A stretch of 64,000 nucleotides of DNA from Knoellia sp. Soil729 (GCF_001427985.1 NZ_LMSA01000002.1:401550-465549); one strand, 5' to 3'. Shown: positions 1 to 9,194, counted from the stretch's first letter. Numbers and translations are program-made. The notes: generated by a model from the sequence alone, not told the origin.

Positions 1-113
1 CCTGGGGGCTGACGAAAAGTCCACGAAAGGGCAGATCGGATGTATGACCCGATGCTCTTGCGAACTCTGTGCGGTCTGAAGGAGTCCGCCCCCCGACCTG
101 AGAACGCGCCGAG

Positions 114-1205
114 TCACACGTTGAAGCGGAACTCCACGACGTCGCCGTCCTGCATGACGTAGTCCTTGCCCTCCATGCGGACCTTGCCGGCGGCCTTGGC
201 GGCGGCCATCGTGCCAGCCGAGTCGAGGTCGGCGAAGGACACGATCTCGGCCTTGATGAAGCCCCTCTGGAAGTCGGTGTGGATGACGCCGGCGGCCTGG
301 GGCGCGGTCCAGCCCTGGCCGATCGTCCACGCCCGCGACTCCTTGGGCCCGGCCGTCAGGTAGGTCTGCAGCCCGAGCGTGTGGAACCCGGTGCGCGCCA
401 GCTGATCCAAGCCGGACTCGGTCGCGCCGAAGCCCTCGAGCATCTCCTGGGCATCCTCGGGAGACATGTCCATGAGGTCCATCTCGAGCTTGGCGTTGAG
501 GAAGACCGCGTCGGCCGGAGCCACGAGCTCGCGCAGGCGGGCGTGCAGGTCGGTGTCCGCGAGCTGCTCCTCATCCAGGTTGAAGACATAGATGAACGGC
601 TTGGTCGTGAGCAGCCCGAGCGAGGTGACCCCGTCCCAGTCGAGACCGACCTTCGCGTCGTTCTTCACGGCATACAGGGTCGTGCCCTCTTCGAGCACCT
701 TCTGGGCCGCGAGCGCGTTGTCGAGCAGCGGCTTGGCCTCCTTCTTGATGCGCGCCTCCTTCTCGAGGCGCGGCACGGCCCTCTCCAGCGTCTGGAGGTC
801 GGCGAGAATCAGCTCGGTGTGGATGGTCTCGATGTCGCTCGCAGGCGAGACCTTGCCGTCGACATGCACGACGTCGCCGTCCTCGAACGCACGCACCACC
901 TGGCAGATCGCGTCGGCCTCGCGGATGTTGGCGAGGAACTTGTTGCCCAGCCCCTCCCCCTCCGAGGCGCCGCGCACGATGCCGGCGATGTCGACGAACG
1001 AGACGGTCGCCGGGAGCAGCTTCTCGGACCCGTGGATCTCGGCGAGCCGACCGAGCCGCTCGTCCGGCAGCGGGACGACGCCGACGTTGGGCTCGATCGT
1101 GGCGAACGGGTAGTTCGCGGCGAGGACGTTGTTCTTGGTCAGGGCGTTGAACATCGTCGACTTGCCGACGTTGGGGAGCCCGACGATTCCGATGGTGAGT
1201 GCCAC
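114..1205 (-). CDS. ychF: Redox-regulated ATPase/GTPase YchF
   Basis: This is a 363-residue P-loop protein of the Obg-like YchF family, an ATP-binding protein that associates with ribosomes and is linked to stress responses. The P-loop GLPNVGKS is at residues 9-16, followed by the DIAG (G3) motif. The NLDE sequence replaces the usual NKxD, as expected for YchF, whose specificity is for ATP. A TGS-type domain ends the protein (residues about 280-363). Length matches the family. The start is GTG, reading M-A-L-T-I-G as is usual for this family. It lies just downstream of a small membrane-protein gene on the same strand. The 113 bases between this gene and the window edge hold nothing I can support. 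Confidence 0.97.
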   Translation of the reverse strand: MALTIGIVGLPNVGKSTMFNALTKNNVLAANYPFATIEPNVGVVPLPDERLGRLAEIHGSEKLLPATVSFVDIAGIVRGASEGEGLGNKFLANIREADAICQVVRAFEDGDVVHVDGKVSPASDIETIHTELILADLQTLERAVPRLEKEARIKKEAKPLLDNALAAQKVLEEGTTLYAVKNDAKVGLDWDGVTSLGLLTTKPFIYVFNLDEEQLADTDLHARLRELVAPADAVFLNAKLEMDLMDMSPEDAQEMLEGFGATESGLDQLARTGFHTLGLQTYLTAGPKESRAWTIGQGWTAPQAAGVIHTDFQRGFIKAEIVSFADLDSAGTMAAAKAAGKVRMEGKDYVMQDGDVVEFRFNV

Positions 1206-1214
1206 GGGGACAAG

Positions 1215-1220
1215 AGTCTA
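1215..1220 (-). promoter_or_regulatory. Possible -10 element of ychF
   Basis: TAGACT on the minus strand lies 9 nt before the GTG start of ychF, inside the tail of the preceding small gene. It fits an actinobacterial TANNNT box with a very short or absent leader. No good -35 was seen. Confidence 0.35.
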
Positions 1221-1442
1221 CTGGCGCGCAATGCGTGCGCTCGCCACCCTGCTTCCCACCCACCCGGCGAGGGCCGCGAGCGCGATGCCGACCACCGCGA
1301 ACACCGCATAGAGCCGAGCCGCGTCACCGTCACGCTGGTTGAGGGCATAGGCGACAGCCACGAGGCTCACGACGACCCAGACCAGCAGCGCGGTGGCGAG
1401 CAGCAGACCGACGACGAGACCGACGAACCTGCCCGCGGTCAC
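1218..1442 (-). CDS. Small two-helix membrane protein, function unknown
   Basis: This 74-residue protein has two predicted membrane helices (about residues 5-32 and 44-62), joined by a short charged loop containing NQRDGD, and a short basic tail. Its GTG start overlaps the stop codon of the NUDIX gene (GTGA), so the two are probably translated as a pair. I do not recognise the family. Its reality rests on the overlap arrangement and the clean hydrophobic pattern. Confidence 0.6.
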   Translation of the reverse strand: MTAGRFVGLVVGLLLATALLVWVVVSLVAVAYALNQRDGDAARLYAVFAVVGIALAALAGWVGSRVASARIARQ

Positions 1443-1972
1443 GCCATGCTCCCGGGGATCTCGCTGTTCTCGAGATACAGCGGGTATGCCGGTCCGTCGC
1501 CTTCCAAGACCTGCTCCAGCAGGCGGGCGGCATAGGGCGCCACGTGCTCCCCGATGTCCTTCGGCGCGACCCAGTGGACGTCCTTGATCTCGCGCGGCAG
1601 CAGAGTGAGGTCGTCGGTGAACGAGCGCGGAACCACTCCCAGGTCATAGAGGAACAGCACGGCGTCATCCCATCCCCGCCAGGGCGGCAGCCAGTTCACC
1701 GCCAGCAGTCGCTCGATGCCGACCGAGACACCGAGCTCCTCACTGATCTCGCGCACGACGCACGCGGCCGGCGACTCCATCGGGTCGACGACTCCCCCGG
1801 GCAGGTCCCACTCGGCCTTGTAGGTCAGCTGGCACAGGAGGACGTCGCCGTCCTCGTTGCGCAGGAGTCCCTGCCCGATGTTGCGCTTGCGCGGCAGCTT
1901 CGCGTTGAGGATGTGGATGAACGAGCGTCGGCCGGACTCTGTCGAGGTGTCGGGTCGCCCGCTGTCAGCCAT
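1439..1972 (-). CDS. NUDIX hydrolase
   Basis: This 177-residue protein carries a full Nudix box (G-x5-E-x7-REUxEExGU) at residues 60-82, with R74, E75, E78 and E79 as the metal-binding core. Nudix enzymes hydrolyse nucleoside diphosphates linked to another group; the substrate cannot be told from the motif. The pre-box sequence WDLPGG is typical of housekeeping Nudix proteins. It is first in a two-gene unit with the small membrane protein that follows, and is apparently read from a leaderless mRNA. Confidence 0.92.
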   Translation of the reverse strand: MADSGRPDTSTESGRRSFIHILNAKLPRKRNIGQGLLRNEDGDVLLCQLTYKAEWDLPGGVVDPMESPAACVVREISEELGVSVGIERLLAVNWLPPWRGWDDAVLFLYDLGVVPRSFTDDLTLLPREIKDVHWVAPKDIGEHVAPYAARLLEQVLEGDGPAYPLYLENSEIPGSMA

Positions 1973-1978
1973 GGTCCG

Positions 1979-1984
1979 AGGCTA
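1979..1984 (-). promoter_or_regulatory. -10 element, leaderless NUDIX transcript
   Basis: TAGCCT on the minus strand ends 6 nt before the ATG of the NUDIX gene, which would place transcription start at or next to the start codon. No Shine-Dalgarno sequence is present. Confidence 0.5.
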
Positions 1985-2033
1985 ACCTCCCCTTCGCCGC
2001 TGCTGCCACGAGCCACTCCAGGCCACGGTCTCA

Positions 2034-2061
2034 GCCGGTGGGGCCACCCCACCCCACCGGC
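2034..2061 (-). terminator. Hairpin after secreted-protein gene
   Basis: A perfect 10-bp stem (GCCGGTGGGG paired with CCCCACCGGC) with an 8-nt loop follows the stop codon of the gene at 2069. There is no T-tract, which is common for actinobacterial terminators. Confidence 0.6.
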
Positions 2062-2068
2062 CCCCGTC

Positions 2069-2581
2069 TCACCCGCACCTGAAGTCGTCCTTGGCAACCG
2101 TCGTGACGCCGTTGCCATTCACGGTCAACTTGCCTGACATGGTCAGCAGCAGGCGAGAGCCGTCGCTGCCAACCAAGGGCATACGCACGCGGTACTGGCC
2201 GATTCGCCCCACGTCGTCACCATTGCCATCGGTGCCCACGAGGATCGAGTTGACCTTCTCGCGATAGCTGCCGACGTAGGTCGGCAAGCTCGGGTCGTCC
2301 GGAACGAGCTCGAGGATGCCGTCGATGGCGCCGTTGGCGTGCATCTCACCGTCACGCTGGCCGCCCGAAGGTGTCACCAGACGGTATCCCCCGTCCCGCA
2401 CCTCGTGCTGGGTCCCGGCCCACGCGACGCAGGGCCCCTCGCCCGCCGTGAAGTGACGGGTCGACTCGTAGCTCTCGGGAAAGTAGTCATGTGCGGCGGA
2501 GGCCGATGCGGTCGAGGCCGCAGTGACGAGTAGGACGGCGGAGGCAGTCGTGGCGATCAGGGCGAAAGGTGGGTGTTTCAT
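2069..2581 (-). CDS. Secreted protein of unknown function
   Basis: This 170-residue protein has a typical Sec signal peptide: basic start MKHPP, hydrophobic core to about residue 22, and a cleavage-like ASASA-A near residue 30. The mature part has two cysteines (in GEGPCVAW and the C-terminal FRCG) that could form a disulfide. The last third is beta-strand-like with alternating hydrophobic residues. No family is recognised. It is followed by its own hairpin terminator and lies in the same direction as the small membrane protein at 2639. Confidence 0.75.
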   Translation of the reverse strand: MKHPPFALIATTASAVLLVTAASTASASAAHDYFPESYESTRHFTAGEGPCVAWAGTQHEVRDGGYRLVTPSGGQRDGEMHANGAIDGILELVPDDPSLPTYVGSYREKVNSILVGTDGNGDDVGRIGQYRVRMPLVGSDGSRLLLTMSGKLTVNGNGVTTVAKDDFRCG

Positions 2582-2638
2582 CGTGACTCCTGTTGAGGTG
2601 TGATGTGGGCTGATATGTGTCGATGAGGTGCTGGGTGG

Positions 2639-3103
2639 TCAGCCGACGACGCAGACGACGGCAGCGGCGAGGAAGGAGAGTGCGCCGGCGCACGCCGACA
2701 CAACGACGGCGGGGGAAAAGGAGCCGACCCGTCGGCGGTAGGCGAACGGCAAGGCGGTCGCCACGGCCCCGAGAACCATGGGCCAGCCCGACCAGAACAC
2801 GACAAAGGTCAGGACGGACCCGATGGCCAGCCCCATGGCGGTGCGCTGCAGCGCCTGCGGCCCACGGGCGAGCGCGCGCACCCCAAGCCAGCTGGCCAGG
2901 GCCACGGCTGCCCCGACGAGCGCCACGTAGAGCGCGATCTCCCCCATCGACACGGGCGTTACGTCCGTGGTGTCGGCGTTCAGGTCGAAGACCTCTCCCG
3001 CCGTCATTGCCGCGCCGAAGGCCACGGCTCCGAGGCCTGCCGCCGCCAGCGGGTGGATCGAGACCTCGCGGCTGTCCGACCTGGCGATGTCGAGTGTGCT
3101 CAT
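2639..3103 (-). CDS. Four-helix membrane protein (DUF6069-like)
   Basis: This 154-residue protein has four predicted membrane segments, near residues 17-35, 57-77, 88-108 and 130-152. The spacing and the acidic loop after helix 1 (EVFDLNADTTDV) resemble DUF6069 proteins, small actinobacterial membrane proteins without known function; this match is from memory and tentative. It is divergent from the histidine kinase gene, so the two share a 170-bp regulatory region. Confidence 0.7.
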   Translation of the reverse strand: MSTLDIARSDSREVSIHPLAAAGLGAVAFGAAMTAGEVFDLNADTTDVTPVSMGEIALYVALVGAAVALASWLGVRALARGPQALQRTAMGLAIGSVLTFVVFWSGWPMVLGAVATALPFAYRRRVGSFSPAVVVSACAGALSFLAAAVVCVVG

Positions 3104-3165
3104 GGTGCGGTCCTTTCGTGTAGGAGCAGGGCCGGTGTGGCCTCCTCACACGAGACCACGCCCAC

Positions 3166-3190
3166 ACTGGTGTGCGGACGTGTCACCAGT
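3166..3190. promoter_or_regulatory. Candidate operator palindrome
   Basis: A perfect 7-bp inverted repeat, ACTGGTG and CACCAGT separated by 11 bp, sits in the divergent region between the membrane-protein gene and the histidine kinase gene. An autoregulated NarL-type response regulator could bind here. This is inference from position and symmetry only. Confidence 0.35.
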
Positions 3191-3273
3191 CGTGTCCGAC
3201 CCGGGACGTCCTCCCGGGCCGGCCAGGTCTCCAGACCCGGGACAGGGGGTTCCCGGCGGAGCACACTTGCGCC

Positions 3274-5265
3274 ATGGCGCTGCACCCGGACCGCGGCCGC
3301 AAGGTGGCTGGCTGGATGCTCGCGGCCCTCGTCGTCCTGCTGTACGCGACCGTGCCGCTGTCGCTGTCGGGCGACGTGATCTCGCGGCCCTCGGTCACCC
3401 TGTCCCCCGGCGGGGTCTCCGTGGGCCTGATCCTCGGGGCGTTCGCACTGTCCGGGGCCTTCCTCACCCACGCGCGGCCCCGCAACGCCATCGGATGGAT
3501 CATCATCGGCTCCGGTCTCCTGCAAGCCGTGAACAGGGCGGCAGACGCGTACTCCGCGCGCGCCCTCACCGATCCCGACGGGTCCCTGCCGTGGGGGCTG
3601 CCAGCGGCCTGGCTTGCGTCGTGGTCGTGGATGCCCTCGCTCCTCGTCCCGGTCCTGATCCTCCCCGCCCTCTACCCGACCGGCCGAGCACCCTCGCCCT
3701 ACTGGCGGTGGCACGTGCGCCTCGCGAGCGCCGGGATCGCGCTCACCCTGCTCGTGACGTCTGTCCTGCAAGGGGGCGTCGATGACAGCGTCGCCGGGAC
3801 CAGCCTCCCGTGGACGACCCCGGACTGGGTCAGCTGGGTTCTCGGCGTCCCCGCGGCCGTACTCGTGGGCGCCTGCGCCCTCAACGTCGTCGTCGGGACG
3901 GTCGTGCGGGCAGCGAGGTCCAGCTCGCCCGAACGCCAACAGCTGTTGTGGCTGATCGGCGTCGTTGCACTCATGGTGGCGACGTTCGTGGACCCCTTCC
4001 ACGTGATGTTCGGCTTCGCCTACGGGCTGTTGCCTGTCGCGGTCGTCGTCGGGGTGCTTCGCTACCGCCTCCTCGGCATCCAGGTGGCCTTGCGCCGGAC
4101 GCTGCTGTACGTGCCGCTCACGATCCTGGTGGCGCTGGTCGTCGGCGGCATGACGACCGGGCTGTCCGAGCTCGTCCCCGAAGGGCCCGTGCCACTTCTC
4201 CTCTCCTCAGCGGTCGCCGCCGTGGTGGTGATCTTTGTGGCTCAGCGCCTCCGCGTGCGTGTGGACCGTTTCGTCCTGGGGCCAGAGAGCGATCCGCTCG
4301 CCCTCGTCGACCGCGTCGCCGCGGGGCTCGAGATCGAGCACGCCGACCCCGTCGCCTCGATGCTCGAGGCTGTCGCCTCGGCCGTAGGAGCCGGGTATGC
4401 CGCGGTCCTGGCTCCCCATGGCGCCGTCACGGCTGCGGTAGGTCACCCTGCAGACGACCCGGCTCAGGTGCGCCTGCCGCTCCGACACAGTGGGGTCGAC
4501 CTGGGGGAGCTCGTCGTGGGTGGGCCAGCCGGCACACCTCTGCCCGAAGGGGGTCTACGGCTCACCGCAGCACTGGCCCCCCACCTCGCGGTCGTCGTCG
4601 AGGCGACCCGCCTCGCGGTCGAGCTCGACCGCGAGCGTGAGCGTGTCACCACCGCGACCCTCACCGAACGCGACCGGCTTCGCAGGGACCTCCACGACGG
4701 ACTCGGTCCCTCGCTTTCAGGGATCGCGCTGGGACTGGAAGCGACGGCCCTCGCGAACGAGACCAACCCGGGCGCGGTGCCGGCGCTTCTGGCCCGGACA
4801 CGTCAGGAGGCGGACTCCGCGGTGGCCGAGATCCGCCGTGTGCTCGACGGACTGAGGCCCGCCGCTCTCGACCTCAGCGACCTTCCGGGTGCAGTGCGGA
4901 GCACTGCAACGATGCTGGGTCTGGGCCGTACCGGCTCGGCGGCGTTCGAGCTCGTGACGGACCCGATATCGGGACTTTCCCCGAGGGTCGAGGAGGCGGC
5001 ATACAGAATCGTCGCGGAGTCACTGACCAACGTCGTGCGGCACGCAGGGGCCACCCGGTGCATCGTTCGGCTCGTCCACTCCGACAATAGCCTCCAGGTC
5101 CTGGTGACCGATGACGGGCGCGGCCCCGGCGCGGGACGGGCCTCCGGCCACGGTGTCGAGTCCATGAGGCGGCGTGCCGTTGACATCGGCGGCACGTTGG
5201 CCATCGGGGCGGCGGCCGCGGGCGGCACCACAGTGTCGGCGGTTCTGCCGCTGGAGGGGCCATGA
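3274..5265 (+). CDS. Sensor histidine kinase (NarL-class, HisKA_3)
   Basis: The protein starts with about seven or eight membrane helices (residues 10-330), followed by a GAF-like stretch (about 350-440), a dimerisation/phosphoacceptor helix with the HisKA_3 motif RRDLHDGLG (phospho-histidine H474), and a HATPase domain with N-box (ESLTNVVRHA) and G-box (DDGRGPG, HGVESM). It phosphorylates the response regulator that overlaps its 3' end by 4 nt (ATGA). I chose the ATG at 3274 (663 aa) because upstream in-frame codons encode a cysteine- and proline-rich stretch unlike any membrane sensor. The signal is unknown. Confidence 0.9.
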   Translation: MALHPDRGRKVAGWMLAALVVLLYATVPLSLSGDVISRPSVTLSPGGVSVGLILGAFALSGAFLTHARPRNAIGWIIIGSGLLQAVNRAADAYSARALTDPDGSLPWGLPAAWLASWSWMPSLLVPVLILPALYPTGRAPSPYWRWHVRLASAGIALTLLVTSVLQGGVDDSVAGTSLPWTTPDWVSWVLGVPAAVLVGACALNVVVGTVVRAARSSSPERQQLLWLIGVVALMVATFVDPFHVMFGFAYGLLPVAVVVGVLRYRLLGIQVALRRTLLYVPLTILVALVVGGMTTGLSELVPEGPVPLLLSSAVAAVVVIFVAQRLRVRVDRFVLGPESDPLALVDRVAAGLEIEHADPVASMLEAVASAVGAGYAAVLAPHGAVTAAVGHPADDPAQVRLPLRHSGVDLGELVVGGPAGTPLPEGGLRLTAALAPHLAVVVEATRLAVELDRERERVTTATLTERDRLRRDLHDGLGPSLSGIALGLEATALANETNPGAVPALLARTRQEADSAVAEIRRVLDGLRPAALDLSDLPGAVRSTATMLGLGRTGSAAFELVTDPISGLSPRVEEAAYRIVAESLTNVVRHAGATRCIVRLVHSDNSLQVLVTDDGRGPGAGRASGHGVESMRRRAVDIGGTLAIGAAAAGGTTVSAVLPLEGP

Positions 5266-5906
5266 CACTGCGTGTGGCGATCGCCGATGACCACCCGATG
5301 TATCGCTTCGGGCTCGCGGCCGTCCTGGCGCAGTCCGACGACGTCGAGGTCGTCGCCCAGGTCGGCACGGGCGAGGAGCTGCTCGCGGCCGTGAACGAGC
5401 ACCAGCCCGACGTGGCCATCACGGACCTGTCGATGCCAGGCGTCGACGGGGTGCAGGCCACCAGTCGCCTACTGAGCCAGCGACCGGACCTGCCCATCCT
5501 CGTGCTGACCATGCACGAGGACGATGAGCACGTCTTCGCTGCCCTGCGCGCGGGTGCCCGTGGCTACCTCGTCAAGGGCGCCGATGGCACGGAGATCGTC
5601 GGTGCCGTGCGTACGGTGGCCGCAGGGGGCGCCGTCTACGGAGGAAGCGTCGCCCGTCGAATCGTGTCGTTCTACTCGGGTGGTGCTGAGCAGTCCCCGA
5701 CGGAGCGCGCCTTCCCTCAGCTGACTCCACGGGAGCGCGACGTCCTCGAACTGGTTGCGCTCGGCTGCCGCAACCACGAGATCGCCCGCCGCCTCCAGAT
5801 GTCGGACAAGACCGTCCGCAACCACGTCTCGGCCATCCTGACCAAGCTCCAGGTGCCCGACCGGACGGCCGCTGCGCTGCGGGCACGCGATTCGGGCGCG
5901 GGTTGA
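5262..5906 (+). CDS. LuxR/NarL-family response regulator
   Basis: This 214-residue protein has a receiver domain (residues 1-120) with acidic pocket D9-D10, phosphoacceptor D55 in ITDLSMPG, and the conserved T (LTMHE) and K (YLVKG). A GerE-type helix-turn-helix follows (about 150-207: LTPRERDVLELVALG, then MSDKTVRNHVSAIL). It overlaps the kinase stop codon (ATGA), so the pair forms one translational unit. Targets are unknown; the palindrome upstream of the kinase is a candidate for autoregulation. Confidence 0.95.
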   Translation: MTLRVAIADDHPMYRFGLAAVLAQSDDVEVVAQVGTGEELLAAVNEHQPDVAITDLSMPGVDGVQATSRLLSQRPDLPILVLTMHEDDEHVFAALRAGARGYLVKGADGTEIVGAVRTVAAGGAVYGGSVARRIVSFYSGGAEQSPTERAFPQLTPRERDVLELVALGCRNHEIARRLQMSDKTVRNHVSAILTKLQVPDRTAAALRARDSGAG

Positions 5907-5984
5907 CCCTGGACCGGACGCGGCCCGTAGCCGGTCGCCCATGACCTCCCCGTGTTGTCGGTGTCGACTGGCACGGTGGTGCCC

Positions 5985-7193
5985 ATGAACCCGTGGATCG
6001 CGTTGGTGGCCGGCATCGTCCTGGGTGCCGTCACGGCATACCTGCTTCTCCGGCAGACGTATGCCGTGCGTGCAGCTTCCGTGGCCACCGAGCGTGACCT
6101 CCTGCGCGAGCGGGTGCTGGACCTCGAGGCCTCGCTCGCCGAGGACCTCGAGACCGCCTCGCTGCTCGCACCGCTGCGTGACGCCCTCGGCCGTGTCGAG
6201 CGCCAGGTCGGTGTCCTCGAGCGTGACCGGGTGGAGCAGTTCGGGGCACTGCGTGCCGTCATGGGGCGCGTGGAGTCGGAGGCCCAGCAGCTCGGCCGGC
6301 AGACCCAGTCCCTGGCGGGCTCGCTGAGGTCCTCGTCGGTGCGCGGTTCGTGGGGGGAGGTGCAGCTGCGCCGCGTGCTCGAGGCCTCCGGCATGCTGGC
6401 CCGCTGCGACTTCGAGGAGCAGGTCCGAGCGCGCAGCCGCCACGACCGCGAGGTCCGCCCCGACGTGGTCGTCCGTCTGCCGGGTGAGCGCGCGCTCGTC
6501 ATCGATGCCAAGGCCCCGATGGCCGCGTTCCTCGATGCCCAGACCGAGGAGCTCGCCGACGACGAGCGGGCCGAGCTGCTGCGCGACCACGCGAGCGCTC
6601 TGCGCCAGCACGTGCACGCGCTGTCGGCCAAGGACTACTGGTCGGCGTTCGAGACGACCCCCGAGATGGTCGTGTGCTTCGTGCCGAGTGATGCAATGCT
6701 CGGCGCGGCGCTGGCGGCCGACCCCGGGCTGCACGAGCGCGCCATGGCGGCCAAGGTCGTGCTGGTCGGACCCGGCACCCTTCTGGCGCTGCTGCGCACC
6801 GTGGCGTTCGGGTGGCAGCAGGACGCCCTCTCGTCGAGCGCGCGCGAGCTGCTCGCCCTGGGTCAGGAGCTCTATCGACGCCTGTCGACGCTCGGCACCC
6901 ACACCGCCAAGATGGGGCGCTCGCTGCACGCGACGGTCGAGAGCTACAACCAGTTCGTGGGAGCGCTCGAGTCGCGGGTGTTCGTCACGGCCCGGCGCAT
7001 GCAGGACCTCGACCTCGTCGCCGATGATCTGCCACAGCTGGTGCCGCTCGAGACCGGGCCACGGGTGCTCACCGCCATCGAGCTGCTCGAGGCGGTCGCC
7101 GGTGAGGACCGGCGACCCGAGGTCGACCTGGACGACCTGGACGACCTCCGCGCAGGCTCAGGGCGTCAGGAGTCGGTCGACGAGACCGCATAG
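5985..7193 (+). CDS. rmuC: DNA recombination protein RmuC
   Basis: RmuC-family proteins limit DNA inversions and resemble nucleases. This one (402 aa) has an N-terminal membrane anchor (residues about 3-22), a coiled coil rich in E, R and L (about 25-110), and the RmuC domain (about 115-340) with the conserved SSVRGSWGEVQLRRVLE and VIDAKAPMAAF stretches. The ATG at 5985 is preferred over an in-frame GTG 33 nt upstream because it starts right before the anchor helix. Its 3' end overlaps the converging DUF1989 gene by 28 bp. Confidence 0.93.
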   Translation: MNPWIALVAGIVLGAVTAYLLLRQTYAVRAASVATERDLLRERVLDLEASLAEDLETASLLAPLRDALGRVERQVGVLERDRVEQFGALRAVMGRVESEAQQLGRQTQSLAGSLRSSSVRGSWGEVQLRRVLEASGMLARCDFEEQVRARSRHDREVRPDVVVRLPGERALVIDAKAPMAAFLDAQTEELADDERAELLRDHASALRQHVHALSAKDYWSAFETTPEMVVCFVPSDAMLGAALAADPGLHERAMAAKVVLVGPGTLLALLRTVAFGWQQDALSSSARELLALGQELYRRLSTLGTHTAKMGRSLHATVESYNQFVGALESRVFVTARRMQDLDLVADDLPQLVPLETGPRVLTAIELLEAVAGEDRRPEVDLDDLDDLRAGSGRQESVDETA

Positions 7194-7786
7194 TCGATGG
7201 GCTTGCAGGAGCCGCCGTTGGACTTCTCCGCCGAGCAGGCAGTCAAGCCCACGTGCAGGTCCATCTCGGCGCGCACCGCGAACCGGTCACCAGCGCGGGA
7301 GGTCGGTGGGTCGATGTGCAGCTCCTCGCCCGGGCGCGACCCCACGTTCATGAAGATGTTGAGCGTGGTGCCGATCTGGTCCGGCTCCACGCCGAAGGGC
7401 TCCAGCCCGCGGCAGAGGTTCTCGAAGCAGCTGGGGTGGTAGGCCCCCTCGAACTCGGGGTACAGGAGGTCGAAGGTCTGCTGGCTGCAGGGTGTCAGCG
7501 TGATGTCGTGCCGACCACAGGTGTCCTCGACGATGGTCATCATCGGCCTGCTGCGGTTGCTGTACAGCACGTGGCCCGTGGACAGGTAGAGCGAGTTGGC
7601 ATAGTCGATCGTGCGCCCTCCCGACATCCACTCACCGTGGTCGTCCGCGGCGAAGCAGAAGAGGTCGCTCACCTGGCCCCCCATGGGGTCGACCACCGTG
7701 AGGGTGTGGCCCCGGGGCAGCAGGAACCCGGTTCCGGTCTGCGGTGCGAGGCGCACGAGGTCGATGTTGGGCTCGACGCTGCTCAT
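7166..7786 (-). CDS. DUF1989 protein (urea carboxylase-associated family)
   Basis: This 206-residue protein (start MSSVEPNIDL) belongs to the DUF1989 family, often annotated as urea carboxylase- or urea amidolyase-associated. Members are cupin-like, with cysteines in conserved positions, here in DTCGRHDI, TPCSQQTFD, PSCFENLC and the final SCKPIDYAVS. Typical motifs seen are DPMGGQVSDLFCF and NIFMNVG. Its ATG overlaps the stop of the GntA-like remnant (ATGA), so both came from one operon. No urea carboxylase lies nearby. The enzyme's reaction is not established. Confidence 0.85.
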   Translation of the reverse strand: MSSVEPNIDLVRLAPQTGTGFLLPRGHTLTVVDPMGGQVSDLFCFAADDHGEWMSGGRTIDYANSLYLSTGHVLYSNRSRPMMTIVEDTCGRHDITLTPCSQQTFDLLYPEFEGAYHPSCFENLCRGLEPFGVEPDQIGTTLNIFMNVGSRPGEELHIDPPTSRAGDRFAVRAEMDLHVGLTACSAEKSNGGSCKPIDYAVSSTDS

Positions 7787-8040
7787 CGAGACTCCTCCGC
7801 GACCAGATGGCCGGTGACGTCGGGCGCGTGGGACGTGAACGGTGCCTCCCACTGCTCGTCAACAGCCCGGCCGGAGTACTGCGCGGCCTCCGAGCCCTGA
7901 CCGTGGTCATTGACCATCGGGTTCAGCGTGCCCTGCACCGCCGTGTCGCGCCGGCGGATGGTGTCACGCATCCGGGCGTACTTGTCGCTGGCCCGCAGCT
8001 CCTCGAACTGGTCGTGCAGGTTGAAGACCAGCGTGGGAAG
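7783..8040 (-). pseudogene. C-terminal remnant of a YqcI/YcgG (GntA-like) gene
   Basis: About 85 residues, beginning LPTLVFNLHDQFEELR and running through NPMVNDHG and AAQYSGRAVDEQW, match the C-terminal third of YqcI/YcgG-family proteins, which include the haem-dependent N-hydroxylase GntA. Family members are some 220-270 residues long. Upstream of about 8040 the frame stays open toward 8238 but encodes arginine-rich, family-unlike sequence that runs into the 3' end of ispH. The N-terminal two thirds are therefore missing. The remnant still overlaps the DUF1989 start by 4 nt. The family match is from recalled motifs. Confidence 0.7.
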
Positions 8041-8161
8041 CGGCGCCCGACGGGCGATGCGCGACGTGCTCCAGCCCGCTCGCGGCCAGCTCGGCAACGT
8101 GCTCCTTCGAGCTCCGTCGCTGTGTCCTGCCCCGTCTCCCCGCCGCCGCTTCGCTGCGGGC

Positions 8162-9187
8162 TCAGTGGAGGGAGCCCGTCTCGGCAAACGCTCCGTCGTG
8201 ACGCATCTTGTCGGACAGACCCGCGGCCTTGAGGTCACGACGGATCTCGTTGGGCAGCGAGAACATCAGCGACTCCTCTGCCGCGACGACGGGTCGCACG
8301 TCCTCGTAGCCGTGCTCGACGAGGTAGTCCAGCACGCCGCGCACGAGGATCTCGGGCACTGACGCGCCGGAGGTCACACCGACCGTCGTGACGCCGTCGA
8401 GCCAGGACGCGTCGATCTCCTCGGCGTAGTCGACGAGGTGGCCGGCCTTGGACCCGTGCTCGAGGGCGACCTCGACGAGGCGCACCGAGTTCGAGGAGTT
8501 GCGCGATCCCACGACGATCATGAGGTCGCAGTCGGGAGCCATGTGCTTGACCGCGAGCTGGCGGTTCTGGGTGGCGTAGCAGATGTCGTCACTGGGCGGG
8601 TCCTGCAGCAGCGGGAACTTCTCGCGCAGCCGGCGCACCGTCTCCATCGTCTCGTCGACCGACAGCGTGGTCTGCGAGAGCCACACGACCTTGTCCGGGT
8701 CGCGAACCTCGACGTTGACGACGTCGTCGGGCCCGTCGACGAGGGTGATGTGCTCGGGAGCCTCACCAGCGGTGCCGACGACCTCCTCGTGACCCTCGTG
8801 GCCGATGAGGAGGATGTCGTAGTCGTCGCTGGCGAAGCGGACGGCCTCACGGTGCACCTTGGTCACGAGCGGGCAGGTCGCGTCGATCGTCTTGAGGTTG
8901 AGCGCCTTGGCCTCCTCGTGCACGACCGGGGCGACACCGTGCGCCGAGAAGATGACGGTCGCGCCCTCGGGTACCTCGTCGGTCTCCTCCACAAAGATCG
9001 CGCCGCGCTTCTCGAGGGTGGTCACGACGTGCTTGTTGTGGACGATCTCCTTGCGGACGTAGACCGGCGCCCCATAGAGGTCGAGGGCCTTCTCGACGGT
9101 GACGACGGCCCGGTCGACGCCGGCGCAGTAGCCGCGCGGCGCGGCGAGCAGCACGCGTTTGGTGGCCTGGTCAGTCGTGGCGGTCAT
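8162..9187 (-). CDS. ispH: 4-hydroxy-3-methylbut-2-enyl diphosphate reductase
   Basis: IspH carries out the last step of the MEP isoprenoid pathway, making IPP and DMAPP with a [4Fe-4S] cluster. The three cluster cysteines are visible: C21 (RGYCAGV), C105 (DATCPLV) and one in [11 protein letters not shown]. Substrate-binding histidines H50 and H83 and the [11 protein letters not shown] stretch are also present. I chose the ATG at 9187 (341 aa); it is preceded by a TAGAAT box 7 nt upstream and no Shine-Dalgarno, so the mRNA looks leaderless. The gene is divergent from xseA. Confidence 0.97.
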   Translation of the reverse strand: MTATTDQATKRVLLAAPRGYCAGVDRAVVTVEKALDLYGAPVYVRKEIVHNKHVVTTLEKRGAIFVEETDEVPEGATVIFSAHGVAPVVHEEAKALNLKTIDATCPLVTKVHREAVRFASDDYDILLIGHEGHEEVVGTAGEAPEHITLVDGPDDVVNVEVRDPDKVVWLSQTTLSVDETMETVRRLREKFPLLQDPPSDDICYATQNRQLAVKHMAPDCDLMIVVGSRNSSNSVRLVEVALEHGSKAGHLVDYAEEIDASWLDGVTTVGVTSGASVPEILVRGVLDYLVEHGYEDVRPVVAAEESLMFSLPNEIRRDLKAAGLSDKMRHDGAFAETGSLH

Positions 9188-9194
9188 GCCTCTC

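Noticed and set aside
8041-8238. Upstream part of the GntA-like open frame as coding sequence
   Set aside because: It is arginine-rich, overlaps the ispH 3' end and does not resemble the family, so it was left out of the remnant.
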